This document shows, one piece after another, positions 29,653 through 38,825 of a DNA stretch of 64,000 nt. Source of the stretch: JBBQUN01 sp963698395 (lineage in GTDB: Bacteria; Actinomycetota; Acidimicrobiia; Acidimicrobiales; SZUA-35); the NCBI GenBank assembly GCA_963698395.1, contig CAVOQQ010000008.1:1178001-1242000 (forward strand), written 5' to 3'. Numbering within the stretch: position 1 is the stretch's first letter; each line of letters starts with the position of its first letter. The notes under the pieces are model-generated. The model ran no database searches and was not told the DNA's origin. It saw nothing but the letters and a program-made list of their open reading frames with translations. The position numbers and the translations under genes were made by a program.

Positions 29653-31936
29653 CGGCTCGCCAGATCGTTTCCGGGTCGAGGGGGAGGTCGATGTGCTCGA
29701 TTCCCCAGGGCGACAACGCGTCGATGACGGCGTTGTGGATGGCCGCGGTCGCCCCGTTGCATCCGTTTTCGCCGATCCCTCGGGTGCCGAGCGCATTGCG
29801 ATCGGTGGGGGTGACGGTGCTGCCCGTGATGAGTTGGCACACCTGGTCGATCGTCGGCACGAGGTAGGTGCCGAGGGTGCCCGAGATCGGGTTGCCGCCG
29901 TCGTCGTAGCGAACCGCTTCGCCGAGCGCCTGACCCAGACCGGCGACGGTGCCACCGTGCTGCTGCCCCTCGAAGAGGACCGGCTGGAGCACGGTGCCCG
30001 AGTCGTCGACGCTGACGTGTTGGCGCAGTTGGATACGCCCGGTCTCGATGTCGACCTCGACCACGCTCACGTGGGCCCCGAACGGATGGGTGGCACCGGC
30101 GACCGAACCGTGGCGAGCGACATCGAGGCAGCCATTGGTCGACTCGGCGGCGAGCTCGCTCCATTCCACTCGCTTCGTCGGAACACCGACCACCGCGAGC
30201 CCCGGCCCACGCCCGAAACCGGCAGGCTCGACGACGAGATCGTTGGGCGACACCTCGAGCCGCTCGGCGACCAGCGGGCGGGCCTCGTCGATGATGGCGT
30301 CACAGGCACCGTCGATCAGGGAGCCGAGGACCTGGGTCGTGCGTGATCCGCCGGTGGACAGACCCTGAGCGAGCACGTCGGTGTCGGCGTCGACATAGCG
30401 CACCCGGTCCGGATCGATGCCGAGACGGTCACCGACCAGGGCGGCGAAGGTGTGTTCATGGCCCTGGCCATGAGCGGGCGAGGCGCAGAAGACCTCGACC
30501 CCACCGTCGGCCAGCAAGCGGAGCTCGGCACCGTCGGAAGGAGCGCCACGGCCACTGGTCTGGGCGTAGCAGCTCACGCCGATCCCCAGTCGCATGGGGC
30601 TCGCTGCGCCGATCCGCTCGGCCTGCGTCGCTCGCCAACGGTCGAGATCGGCCAGGGCGACGGCGCGTTCGAGCGCAGCCACCGGATCGACGTCGTCGTA
30701 GTCGAGTCCGCGGGGTTGGCTCGGGCCAGGTCCGCTCGGCACCAGGTTCGCCAGGCGCAACTCGATCGGGTCGAGTCCGAGACGATCGGCGAGCACGTCG
30801 AGGGCCCGTTCGCGAGCATGGTTCGCTTCGGGCTGGCCGGCGCCCCGATACGCCCCGACGGGGGTGGTGTTGGTCAGCCACGCCGAGCCCGAGGTGCGGA
30901 CGGTCTCGAAGGAGTACAGCCCCGGAAGCTGGCGCAGCGCACTGACCAGAAGGCCCCCTTGGACGTGGGCGGTTGCGCCGGCATCGGCGATGACCGTGGC
31001 GTCGAGGCTTCGGAGCTTTCCACTCGGGGTCGCGCCGACGGTGATGGTGGTACGCAGCCCGCGTCCCTGTGGCTGGCCGGTGAGTTGCTCGGATCGAGTC
31101 TGCACCCATCGCAGCGGCCGGCCGAGCAGGAGCGCCGCCTTGGCAACGGCGGCGAACTCGACGGGAAGGGTTGCGCGTCCACCGAAGCCACCGCCCACGA
31201 AGGGTGAGCGCACCCGAATCAGGGCGGGATCGAGCTGCAACGCTGCAGCCAGCTCGTTGCGGGGTTCCTGCACGCCCTGGGAGGTGCACCAGACATCGAG
31301 TCCGCCCGACGACGTCGGCACCGCAACGACGGCGTCGCACTCCATGGTCAGCGACGAGACCTTCGGGTTGTCGACCGTGAGGGTGACCGTGACCGCCTGG
31401 TCGCCTGGTCGTGTGCCGGGGACCGGGGCTTCGGGATCGCGGGGTTCGGGATCGAGGTGCGTGACTCGGTTGGTGCCGGCTTCGGGATAGAGGAGCGGAC
31501 CGTCGGCCGAGGCGGCCGGGTCGATGATGGGGTCGAGCACCTCGATGTCGACGTCGACCCCTTCGACTGCGTCGGACGCGAGCGGCACGGTGTCGGCAAC
31601 GACCATCGCCACCGCTTCGCCGACGTGGCGAACCCGATCCCGAGCGAGCGGAAATCGCGACTGCTCGCGACCGAACTCGTAGGAGGCCATGTGCACGAAC
31701 GGGCCGAGGCCCAACGTGTCGGCGGTGTAGACCGCGATCACGCCGAGTGCCGCCTCGGCGATCGAGGTGTCGATCGATCGGATCTCTCCGTGGGCGACCG
31801 GCGAGCGGACGAACGCAACCTGGAGAGGCTCGATGTCGATGCCAAGGGAGGAACGATCCAGATCGGCGACGTACTGCGCCGTCCCGTGGACGAAACCCCG
31901 ATCCTCTCGCCGTCCGTGGAATGCCTGATCGGTCAT
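29624..31936 (-). CDS. Molybdenum hydroxylase large subunit (xanthine dehydrogenase/CoxL family)
   Basis: A 770-residue molybdopterin-binding large subunit. The N-terminal a/b hammerhead domain (about 10-130) begins GFVHGTAQYVADLDR. The Mo-cofactor domain contains GGGFGGRATLPVEFAAVAK, TPVGAYRGAGQPEANHARER (AYRGAGQ rather than the AYRCSFR of form I CO dehydrogenase) and GQGHEHTFAALVG. The C-terminal GIGENGCNGATAAIHNAV carries the Glu expected as catalytic base. Hydroxylation of an N-heterocycle or aldehyde is likely, but the substrate is unknown. The FAD and 2Fe-2S subunits that normally complete the enzyme are not adjacent. It starts six bases after the hydantoinase fusion stop, in one operon. 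Confidence 0.88.
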   Translation of the reverse strand: MTDQAFHGRREDRGFVHGTAQYVADLDRSSLGIDIEPLQVAFVRSPVAHGEIRSIDTSIAEAALGVIAVYTADTLGLGPFVHMASYEFGREQSRFPLARDRVRHVGEAVAMVVADTVPLASDAVEGVDVDIEVLDPIIDPAASADGPLLYPEAGTNRVTHLDPEPRDPEAPVPGTRPGDQAVTVTLTVDNPKVSSLTMECDAVVAVPTSSGGLDVWCTSQGVQEPRNELAAALQLDPALIRVRSPFVGGGFGGRATLPVEFAAVAKAALLLGRPLRWVQTRSEQLTGQPQGRGLRTTITVGATPSGKLRSLDATVIADAGATAHVQGGLLVSALRQLPGLYSFETVRTSGSAWLTNTTPVGAYRGAGQPEANHARERALDVLADRLGLDPIELRLANLVPSGPGPSQPRGLDYDDVDPVAALERAVALADLDRWRATQAERIGAASPMRLGIGVSCYAQTSGRGAPSDGAELRLLADGGVEVFCASPAHGQGHEHTFAALVGDRLGIDPDRVRYVDADTDVLAQGLSTGGSRTTQVLGSLIDGACDAIIDEARPLVAERLEVSPNDLVVEPAGFGRGPGLAVVGVPTKRVEWSELAAESTNGCLDVARHGSVAGATHPFGAHVSVVEVDIETGRIQLRQHVSVDDSGTVLQPVLFEGQQHGGTVAGLGQALGEAVRYDDGGNPISGTLGTYLVPTIDQVCQLITGSTVTPTDRNALGTRGIGENGCNGATAAIHNAVIDALSPWGIEHIDLPLDPETIWRAVSAARVSST

Positions 31937-31942
31937 GGGCCC

Positions 31943-34900
31943 CTACGTTATGGGAGTCCAGCCGTACACACGAGCCGCGGCTTCGGACGAGACGACACCA
32001 TCGGCCACGTCACGGGCAACGAGTGCACGATCTCGATCGAGCGGGTCGCCGAAGCCCCCACCACCGGGCGACGATGCCCGCAGTCGGACGGGCCCGAAGC
32101 TGGCCAAGCCATACTTCGGTACCTCGAAGTCGCCGAGTGCTCGATTCGGGCCGTCGGGTAGGGCGTCATCGGGCAGAGCCGCGGCGGGCAGAGCCTCGAT
32201 CAGCATCGTGCCGCCTGCGCCCGGATGGCCATCGAGGATGCCGTAGCCGGTCGAGGCACCCAGTCCTTCGCCTCGGAACGACCAGCGGGCAGGGGCGAGC
32301 ACATCGACGACGTAGTCGATGCCGGTACCGCCGCGGAACGTGCCCGGTCCGCCCCCGTCGCAGCGGAAGGACTGCTCGACCACTCGTACCGGATACTGCT
32401 GCTCGACGAACTCGGTCTCGGGCAGCGTCAAACCGCCGAGCGCGATCAGATGGCCGATCTGATCGAAGCCGTCGCGCTCGTCGGTCGCACCTCCGCCCGC
32501 AGCAGCATTCCAGTGGTACATCACGAACGGATCGTCGGCTCCGGGGGTGGACGCGGTGACGCAGAAGATGTTCTTGCCCCACCCGGCAAGCGAGCGGGCC
32601 GGATCGGCCTGGGACAGGCAGCGCCAGATGAGATGCACGATCTCGTGGGCAGGAATCACCGTGTTCATCGTGAGGGGCGCCGGTGGTCGAGCGTTCACGA
32701 TCGACCCCAGCGGAGCGATGAGTTCGACGTTGCGGAACGTGCCTTCGTTGCGTGGAAGATCGGGATCGAAGAAGGAGGCCAGGCCCATCGCGACGGCCGA
32801 CCAGGTGTTGACGAACGAGCTGTTCTTGAACCCGCGAATCTGGTCGTCGGTCCCGGTGAAATCGACCACCACCTGATCACCGCTGATGGTCAGCGCCATC
32901 TCGATCACCAGGTCGGCCGGACCGAAGCAATCATCGTCCCAGTGTTCGCTGGCGCGCCAGGTTCCGTCGGGAAGGGCGGCGATGGCGGAACGGAAGCGAC
33001 GGTCGGCGTGCGAACACAGTGCGGCAAAGGCCATTCGAGCGCCATCGACGCCCAGCTCGTCGACCAGTTCGAGCATTCGTTCCACGCCGATCTCGGTCGA
33101 CCCCAGCATGGCCCGCAGGTCACCGTCGAGGAGGTCGGGTGTGCGCGAGTTGAGCTGGAGGAGTCGCCAGAGGTCGTGGCGAACGACACCCCGCTCGACG
33201 AGTTTCATCACCGGCAACCGGAGACCCTCGTGCCAGATCTCGGTGGCCTCGGGGTTGTAGGTCCCCGCTGCCCCACCACCGATGTCGGATTGATGGGCTC
33301 GGTTGCAGCAGAACCCCACCAGCCGGTCTTCGGCGAAGACCGGACGGCCGATCACCCAGTCGGGCAGATGATTGCCGCCCGAGGTGTACGGATCGTTGAG
33401 CAGGAAGACATCGTCGGGCTCGATGGCCCCGGCGAACTGATCGAGGATCGCTCGAACGGCGAAGCCACCGCCGCCGGTGTGGATGGGAATGCCATCGGCG
33501 GTCGAGATCAGCGTGCCCTCGGCATCGGTCGCAAAACACGAGAAGTCGTGGCTCTGGCTGAAGATCGGACTGCGAGCCGTGCGGGTCATCACCCAGCCCA
33601 TGTGTCGACAGAGGTGATCGAGTTGCGCCTGCACCAGCGCGAGGGCGACAGGGTCGATCTCGGGGTCTTGGTCGGTGTCGGCATCGAACGGCTGCGTCTC
33701 GGCTTGCTGCTCAGCGACGATCTCGATCGCCAGGTCACCGGCGGCGGTGACGAGCAGGTGGTCGCCGGGCTGGCCGAGCACCGTGGTGGTTGGCAACTCG
33801 ATCACGAACGGCCCTTCGAGGGTCGTTCCGGGCGACAGGGGGCCGTAGACCGGCACCTCGTGCCATCCTGCAATCGCCGACACCCAGCACCGCTGTCGGC
33901 GTAGCGGTTCGGCTGCGGTGGCGGCCGTGGTTCCCGCGGGTGTCGCCTCACGGGGCGAGGAGGCGGCGCCGACGACGCCGACGGCGGTCACGTCCAGTGA
34001 CCCGTCGGGTTGGATGTGGCCGAACAGCCGCTGGTACTCGCCCTCGAATCGCGCCCGGAGCTCAGCGAGCGCGTCCGGACGCCGAAGCAGCGCGCGAGCG
34101 GCATCCGCCGTTCCGAGCTCGATGTGCACCGACCACAGCTGACCGGGATAGCGCATGTCGATCGCCCATGTGGTCGAACGAGTCTCCCCCGGGAGCGGTG
34201 CCGGCCAATCGTGTGCCATCAGTCGGACGGCTTCGGCGTCTCGCTCCTCGAGCACGGAGCGCAGCCCCTCGGCACCGATGGTGCTCAGGGGCGCGACGAC
34301 CGATCGGACCACGTCGCGGCGCAGTTCGGCGTGCAGCATGCCGGAGGCGCAGAACACGCCGGCGGTCGCCGGGACCAGCCAGCGGGGAATCCCCAGGGAT
34401 CGAGCGATGGCGGCCCCGTGCAACGCACCGGCCCCACCGGCAGCAACGAGCGTCAGCGATCCGGGGTCGCGGCCCCGCTCGATGGTGATGGTCTCGACCG
34501 CTGCCTGCACGTGCTGTTCGAGCAGGGTCAGCATGCCGCCGGCGGCCGCCTCGACGCTGATGCCGAGAGGTGTGGCGATGTGGTGGTCGATGGCCTCGAC
34601 GGCGGCCTCGAGCGAAAGGTCGACCGCTCCCCCGGCATAGGGTCCAGGTCGGAGCCGGCCGAGGACCATGTGGGCATCGGTCGCCGTGGGTTGATCGCCG
34701 CCGCGCTGATAGCTGGCGGGACCGGGTGTGGCGCCGGCGCCGTGCGGACCCATCTGCAGCATGCCCGCGTCGTCGAGCCAACCGATCGTGCCGCCACCGG
34801 CACCGATCGTCTGCACGTCGACCGCCGGCACTCGCAGGTCGGCGCCACCGACTCGCAACTCGTCGACCACGCCGACGCTGCGGTCGATCTGCACGGCCAC

Positions 34901-35851
34901 ATCGCACGAGGTACCACCGATCTCGATCGAGACCAGATCGCCGAGCACCTCGATGCCCGGCAGTGCTGCTTCTTCTTCCTCGGTGGTGAGGCTCCGAAGC
35001 GCACCGACCACCGCTGCCGGGCCGGACAGGACCAGGTCGACCGGGCGCCGCTCGACGGCCTCGAGCGGAACGGTTCCGCCGTTGGACTGCAACAAGAGCA
35101 GGGGCGGTCGCAGACCCCATGCCCGCAGCGCCGCATCGAGGCGCCGAAGATAGGGCGACACCAGCGGCAGCAGACCGGCATTCACCACGGCGGTCGAGGC
35201 TCGCTCGTACTCGCCGAGGACCGGGGCCAGCTCGGACGAAACGGCCACCCGATCGGGCCAGACATCGAGCAGTCGCTTGGCCGCCATGCGCTCGTGGGCC
35301 TCGTTGGCGTAGCTGTGGTGGAAGCACACAGCGACTGCCTCGACGACCCCGCTCATTGCTTGGATCGCCGCCTCGACGTCATCCATCGCCAACGGCTCGA
35401 TCTCGGAACCATCGGCAGCGAGACGACCGCCGATCCCGAATCGCAGCGATCGGGGGACGAGAACGGGCGGCCAGGGCGCACGGTGGTCCCACTGGTCGAC
35501 TCGGCGACCGCGTCGGATCTCGAGCGCATCGCGAAATCCCTTGGTGGTCAAGAGCCCGACGGGAGCGAGCTTGCGTTCGAGCACGGCGTTGGTCGCCACC
35601 GTCGAACCATGGACGAACCGATCACACCGTTGCAGGAGTGCGGATGGGTTGGTTCCGAGGCGACGAGCCGCCTCTTCGATGGCCATGGTGACGCCGACCG
35701 ACGGGTCGTCAGGCACCGACGGCACCTTGACGGTCAGGACCGTGACCCCTCCGTTGCTGAGGACGAGATCGGTGAACGTTCCTCCGACATCGACTGCGAT
35801 GGCGATGGCGTCGGTCGGCAGGGTTTGCGGCGGATCGGTGAACACGGGCAC
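31943..35851 (-). CDS. Hydantoinase/5-oxoprolinase, HyuA-HyuB fusion
   Basis: A 1302-residue protein with both halves of the ATP-dependent hydantoinase/oxoprolinase family, in the order and size of eukaryote-type 5-oxoprolinase (about 1290). The A half starts IAVDVGGTFTDLVLSNGG and contains HGSTVATNAVLERK, LSGPAAVVGAL, VSIEIGGTSCDVAV and QTIGAGGGTIGWLD (ATP- and metal-binding). The B half starts around residue 715 (ALVQAQLDHLCRHMGWVMTR) and has SQSHDFSCFATD, DVFLLNDPYTSGGNHLPDW and GGGGFGDPLDRD. GTG start at 35851. It precedes the molybdenum hydroxylase by six bases. ATP-driven opening of a cyclic amide (5-oxoproline or a hydantoin) is the expected reaction; the pairing hints at heterocycle catabolism. 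Confidence 0.92.
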   Translation of the reverse strand: MPVFTDPPQTLPTDAIAIAVDVGGTFTDLVLSNGGVTVLTVKVPSVPDDPSVGVTMAIEEAARRLGTNPSALLQRCDRFVHGSTVATNAVLERKLAPVGLLTTKGFRDALEIRRGRRVDQWDHRAPWPPVLVPRSLRFGIGGRLAADGSEIEPLAMDDVEAAIQAMSGVVEAVAVCFHHSYANEAHERMAAKRLLDVWPDRVAVSSELAPVLGEYERASTAVVNAGLLPLVSPYLRRLDAALRAWGLRPPLLLLQSNGGTVPLEAVERRPVDLVLSGPAAVVGALRSLTTEEEEAALPGIEVLGDLVSIEIGGTSCDVAVQIDRSVGVVDELRVGGADLRVPAVDVQTIGAGGGTIGWLDDAGMLQMGPHGAGATPGPASYQRGGDQPTATDAHMVLGRLRPGPYAGGAVDLSLEAAVEAIDHHIATPLGISVEAAAGGMLTLLEQHVQAAVETITIERGRDPGSLTLVAAGGAGALHGAAIARSLGIPRWLVPATAGVFCASGMLHAELRRDVVRSVVAPLSTIGAEGLRSVLEERDAEAVRLMAHDWPAPLPGETRSTTWAIDMRYPGQLWSVHIELGTADAARALLRRPDALAELRARFEGEYQRLFGHIQPDGSLDVTAVGVVGAASSPREATPAGTTAATAAEPLRRQRCWVSAIAGWHEVPVYGPLSPGTTLEGPFVIELPTTTVLGQPGDHLLVTAAGDLAIEIVAEQQAETQPFDADTDQDPEIDPVALALVQAQLDHLCRHMGWVMTRTARSPIFSQSHDFSCFATDAEGTLISTADGIPIHTGGGGFAVRAILDQFAGAIEPDDVFLLNDPYTSGGNHLPDWVIGRPVFAEDRLVGFCCNRAHQSDIGGGAAGTYNPEATEIWHEGLRLPVMKLVERGVVRHDLWRLLQLNSRTPDLLDGDLRAMLGSTEIGVERMLELVDELGVDGARMAFAALCSHADRRFRSAIAALPDGTWRASEHWDDDCFGPADLVIEMALTISGDQVVVDFTGTDDQIRGFKNSSFVNTWSAVAMGLASFFDPDLPRNEGTFRNVELIAPLGSIVNARPPAPLTMNTVIPAHEIVHLIWRCLSQADPARSLAGWGKNIFCVTASTPGADDPFVMYHWNAAAGGGATDERDGFDQIGHLIALGGLTLPETEFVEQQYPVRVVEQSFRCDGGGPGTFRGGTGIDYVVDVLAPARWSFRGEGLGASTGYGILDGHPGAGGTMLIEALPAAALPDDALPDGPNRALGDFEVPKYGLASFGPVRLRASSPGGGGFGDPLDRDRALVARDVADGVVSSEAAARVYGWTPIT

Positions 35852-35967
35852 GCCCTTCAGTCTGGATCATCGACGACGCCGGTGCGACGCCACCGCGCGT
35901 GGCGAAGATCTCGTCGAGCGAGGCGGGCCCCCAGAGGCGGACGACCGTCAGTGTCACACCCCTTGTT

Positions 35968-35983
35968 CATACTGGTTGGTATG
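35968..35983. promoter_or_regulatory. Inverted repeat overlapping the HNH gene start
   Basis: CATACTGGTTGGTATG has 5-bp arms (CATAC/GTATG) around six bases and resembles TetR-type operators. Its last three bases are the proposed ATG of the HNH gene (35981). It could be an operator, or the arms may be coincidental. There is no other obvious control element in the 129-base gap between the divergent genes. Confidence 0.25.
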
Positions 35984-37480
35984 GAGACGGGTTCGGCGGC
36001 AGACATGATCAGGAACAGCATCACCGCTGATTCTCGTGAGCCCTATGCGGTGCAGTTGGCCAACCAATTACTGGCGTTCGCGTCGCTGTCGGATGTGAAC
36101 GATCTGGCCCCGGATGATCTGGCCGAACTGTTGTTGGTGATGGCCAACGCGGCCGAGCAGCTCGAAACCCAGACCGGTCACGTCGCCATGACCGCCCATC
36201 GGCGTGGGGTGGGCCGCCACATCGGATCGTCCTCGACCGGTGCCTGGTTGGCGCACAAGGCACGGGTCACCCCGGCGCATGCGCATCGGATGATCCGCCG
36301 TTCCGAAACCGAGAACGCCTTCGCCTTGTTCTATTACGCCCATCAAGAAGGACGCATCACCGGTTATCACTTGGATCATCTGGGTGTGGTGTGGCGCAAC
36401 CACCCGGATCTGGAAGACCTGTTGTACCGTGACGAGCAGATGCTGTGCGACGCGGCGTGTTCGCTGTCGCCGGCCGAGTTCGGTCTGGTCTGCCAGAAAT
36501 GGTTGTCGCTCGCCGATCCGGACGGGTCCTACGACAAGTTCCTCCGGAATCTGGAACGCCGGTATTTGAAGACGGCCCGTGATCTGGATGGGAATGTGCA
36601 GATCGCCGGACAGTTGGATCCGATCTCGGGGGAAGCGTTCCTCAACCTGGTGGGCCGGCGGGCCAAGGAACTGTTCGATGCCGACTGGGCCAAAGCAAAG
36701 GCCGAGGCCGCCGAAGGCGAAACCATCACCAAGGGCCGGTTGCGGCGTAGTGATGCGCAGCGCCGGTTGGATGCGTTGGTGTCGCTGGTGATCGACGGGT
36801 CCTCCACCCCCGAAGACGCACAACGCCCCGAACCGTTGTTGTTCTTCGGTCTCGACTCGATGACATTCGAAGACTTCCTCACCGAAATGTTGACCACCGA
36901 CCTCGACCACATGCCGCAACGTCCCCCGCTCCTGGCACAGACGCCGACGGCGACATCGCCACGGCGAGGCCGACAGCAGCGCCGACCACCGACGCCACCG
37001 GAGCCGTCACACCAGATCAGCCTGCCCGGTCCGAACCAGGCCCGCAGCGAGCTGCGGTTGCCGGCCACCGCAGCCGCCGTCGATCCGTCACGACGCTGCG
37101 AGACCGGCCACGGCCATCCGATCCCGTTCCGGATCATGCTCCAACAACTCCTCACCTGCCGGATCCGACGCGTCGTGTGGGATGCACCGAATGTCATCAT
37201 CAACGCCGGCGAAACCCGCCGACTCTTCACACCCACCCAACGCGAACTGATCAGACACCGCGACCGATGCTGCAGCTTCCCCGGCTGCCACCGAGACGCC
37301 ATCTACTGCGAAACCGACCACATCCTCGCCGTCACCAACCACGGACCAACCGACCTCGCCAACGGCCAATGCCTGTGCCGCTACCACCACCAACTCAAAA
37401 CCCGCGGCCGATTCACCTGCCAACGACTACCCGACGGACGCATCGGCTTCTACCTCCCCACCGGCATCCAAATCGAGTAA
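35981..37480 (+). CDS. DUF222/HNH endonuclease-signature protein (13E12 type)
   Basis: A 499-residue protein with an N-terminal DUF222 region (about 20-330) and a C-terminal HNH nuclease motif: CSFPGCHRDAIYCETDHIL, then NGQCLCRYHHQLKTRGRF (DH...N...HH ligands). This family is multi-copy in actinobacteria (REP13E12 in mycobacteria), often near repeats, and its role is undetermined; DNA cleavage is inferred from HNH. Base use is odd. The first half favours codons ending in G (many TTG, CTG, GTG), whereas the last 200 codons favour C and A. The coding strand thus flips skew within the gene, unlike its neighbours. The start at 35981 is tentative; ATG 36008 is an alternative. Confidence 0.85.
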   Translation: METGSAADMIRNSITADSREPYAVQLANQLLAFASLSDVNDLAPDDLAELLLVMANAAEQLETQTGHVAMTAHRRGVGRHIGSSSTGAWLAHKARVTPAHAHRMIRRSETENAFALFYYAHQEGRITGYHLDHLGVVWRNHPDLEDLLYRDEQMLCDAACSLSPAEFGLVCQKWLSLADPDGSYDKFLRNLERRYLKTARDLDGNVQIAGQLDPISGEAFLNLVGRRAKELFDADWAKAKAEAAEGETITKGRLRRSDAQRRLDALVSLVIDGSSTPEDAQRPEPLLFFGLDSMTFEDFLTEMLTTDLDHMPQRPPLLAQTPTATSPRRGRQQRRPPTPPEPSHQISLPGPNQARSELRLPATAAAVDPSRRCETGHGHPIPFRIMLQQLLTCRIRRVVWDAPNVIINAGETRRLFTPTQRELIRHRDRCCSFPGCHRDAIYCETDHILAVTNHGPTDLANGQCLCRYHHQLKTRGRFTCQRLPDGRIGFYLPTGIQIE

Positions 37481-37596
37481 CCACCCACCCCCGACCCCAC
37501 CACGAACCAACCGATCGATCAGCACTCCCCGGCCCGACACACCACCCGAGGCCGGCATCGCCGCGCCTGGCGGCGGCGCAACGTGCTTGCCTCGGG

Positions 37597-37899
37597 CTAT
37601 CGCACCGGGCCGACTTCGGAGATCGTGTACTTCTTGGTATCGGAACCAACGACGGGAAGGCCGACACGGTCGGCCTGCCACTTCGCCATGTGCTCGCTGG
37701 CGAAATGTCCGTCGAGCGCCTCCTGGTCGTCCCACAGCTCGAAGAGCCTGACGAGGTTCGGGTCCCGCGGATCGGGCGTGAAGGCGTACTCACGACAACC
37801 GGGCTCGTCGAGGGTGGCGCTCACCATCGACTGGACGGCGTCGAGGAAGACCTCGCGCCCGCCGTCCTCGGTGATGATGGAACCGGCAACGATCAGCAT
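37597..37899 (-). CDS. ABM-domain (quinol) monooxygenase-like protein
   Basis: A 100-residue antibiotic-biosynthesis-monooxygenase (ABM) fold protein, of the YgiN/quinol monooxygenase kind. Recognisable elements are MLIVAGSIITEDG (strand 1), SATLDEPGCREYAFTPDPRD (the conserved E-P-G-C/N motif), LFELWDDQEALDGHFASEHM (the strand and helix around the active site) and a final strand. Such dimeric ferredoxin-fold enzymes oxidise quinols or small aromatics without cofactor. It lies 14 bases upstream of the SDR gene's stop and is probably cotranscribed as the second gene. Substrate unknown. Confidence 0.88.
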   Translation of the reverse strand: MLIVAGSIITEDGGREVFLDAVQSMVSATLDEPGCREYAFTPDPRDPNLVRLFELWDDQEALDGHFASEHMAKWQADRVGLPVVGSDTKKYTISEVGPVR

Positions 37900-37913
37900 G
37901 ACCGGACCCTAGG

Positions 37914-38705
37914 TCATCCGACGAACATGCCGCCTGCCGGGAAAATGATCTGGCCGGTGATGTACGACGACTCGTCGGTCGACAGGAACATCACGGCATC
38001 GGCGATCTCCTCGGGGCGGCCGAGGCGCCCCATCGGTGTCATACCGGTCATCATCGCGACCCCCTCATCCGAAGCCCGACCGGTCGCCGTCATCGGGGTT
38101 TCGACGAAGCCAGGCCCGATGGCATTGACCCGGATGCCGTACTCGATCGCTTCGAGAGCGAACGCCTTGGTCAACATGGCCACTGCGGCCTTCGAGACGC
38201 TGTAGTCGATTGCGGTCCGCAGCGGCACCTTCGCTGCTGCCGAGGCGATGTTGACGATGGTCCCGCCGTTGCCGGCTTCGATCATCACCTTGGCGGCCTG
38301 CTGGTTGGCCAACATCACGCCGGTGAGGTTGACGTCGATCACGCGTTGCCATTCCTCGACCGATTGGTCGAGGAGCCCGGTGTTGCTGCGGGCTGCCGAC
38401 TCGCCGCTCACGTACGCCGCGTGTGCCAGACCGGCAGCGGCGACGACGGCATCGAGTCGCCCGTACTTCTCCAACGCCGTGCGAAACAGGTCGGCGTTGC
38501 TCGGTGACGAGGTCGCGTCGAGGTGCACGGCGAGCGCGGTGCCGCCCTTGGCTTCGAGGGCGGCAGCGGTCGCAGCGGCAGCTGCGTCGTTGATGTCCCC
38601 GATCACGACCGTCCCACCTTCGCCGACGAATCGTTCGGCACACGCTCGGCCGATCCCGCTCGCCCCTCCGGTGATGGCGGCAACCTTGCCCTCGAATCGC
38701 AACAT
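37914..38705 (-). CDS. Short-chain dehydrogenase/reductase
   Basis: A 263-residue classical SDR. It has the cofactor motif ITGGASGIGRACAERF (TGxxxGIG, around residues 12-27), VDVNLTGVMLANQQ-type Asn helix, IVNIASAAAKV (catalytic Ser), YSVSKAAVAMLTKAFA (Tyr-x-x-x-Lys) and the C-terminal RLGRPEEIADAVMFLSTDES. The acidic residue after the second strand (VVIGDINDA) favours NAD(H). A 25-residue insertion (VSGESAARSNTGLLDQSVE) sits before the Asn helix. It is followed by the ABM gene on the same strand. Substrate unknown. Confidence 0.92.
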   Translation of the reverse strand: MLRFEGKVAAITGGASGIGRACAERFVGEGGTVVIGDINDAAAAATAAALEAKGGTALAVHLDATSSPSNADLFRTALEKYGRLDAVVAAAGLAHAAYVSGESAARSNTGLLDQSVEEWQRVIDVNLTGVMLANQQAAKVMIEAGNGGTIVNIASAAAKVPLRTAIDYSVSKAAVAMLTKAFALEAIEYGIRVNAIGPGFVETPMTATGRASDEGVAMMTGMTPMGRLGRPEEIADAVMFLSTDESSYITGQIIFPAGGMFVG

Positions 38706-38786
38706 CCAGATCTCTCCTCGCTCGGGTGACTTCGAGGCATTCTTCTCAGATGAACGGTCGTCGAGCGAATCGCCGTCCGGCGACGG

Positions 38787-38820
38787 ACCGTTCGATGCTC
38801 GCCTGCGTCGATCGAACGGT
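38787..38820 (-). terminator. Long inverted repeat after the phosphatase gene
   Basis: ACCGTTCGAT (38787-38796) and ATCGAACGGT (38811-38820) form a perfect 10-bp stem with a 14-base loop, six bases beyond the phosphatase stop on the minus strand. A second small stem (CCGTC/GACGG, 38773-38786) lies directly behind it. There is no T-run, as is common in high-GC actinobacteria. A terminator separating the phosphatase from the SDR operon is the simplest reading. Confidence 0.55.
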
Positions 38821-38825
38821 GTGAC

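Noticed and set aside
28033..29955. 640-codon antisense frame opposite trkH
   Set aside because: Low-complexity Glu/Gly/Arg composition; conflicts with four clear TrkH pore loops.
34010..35980. Long upstream in-frame extension of the HNH gene through the hydantoinase region
   Set aside because: The extension is antisense to conserved HyuA sequence and looks random; family homology begins near 35981-36008.
35981..37480. Prophage or insertion sequence carrying the HNH gene
   Set aside because: No terminal inverted repeats, integrase, transposase or phage structural genes nearby; DUF222/HNH genes are common chromosomal actinobacterial genes.
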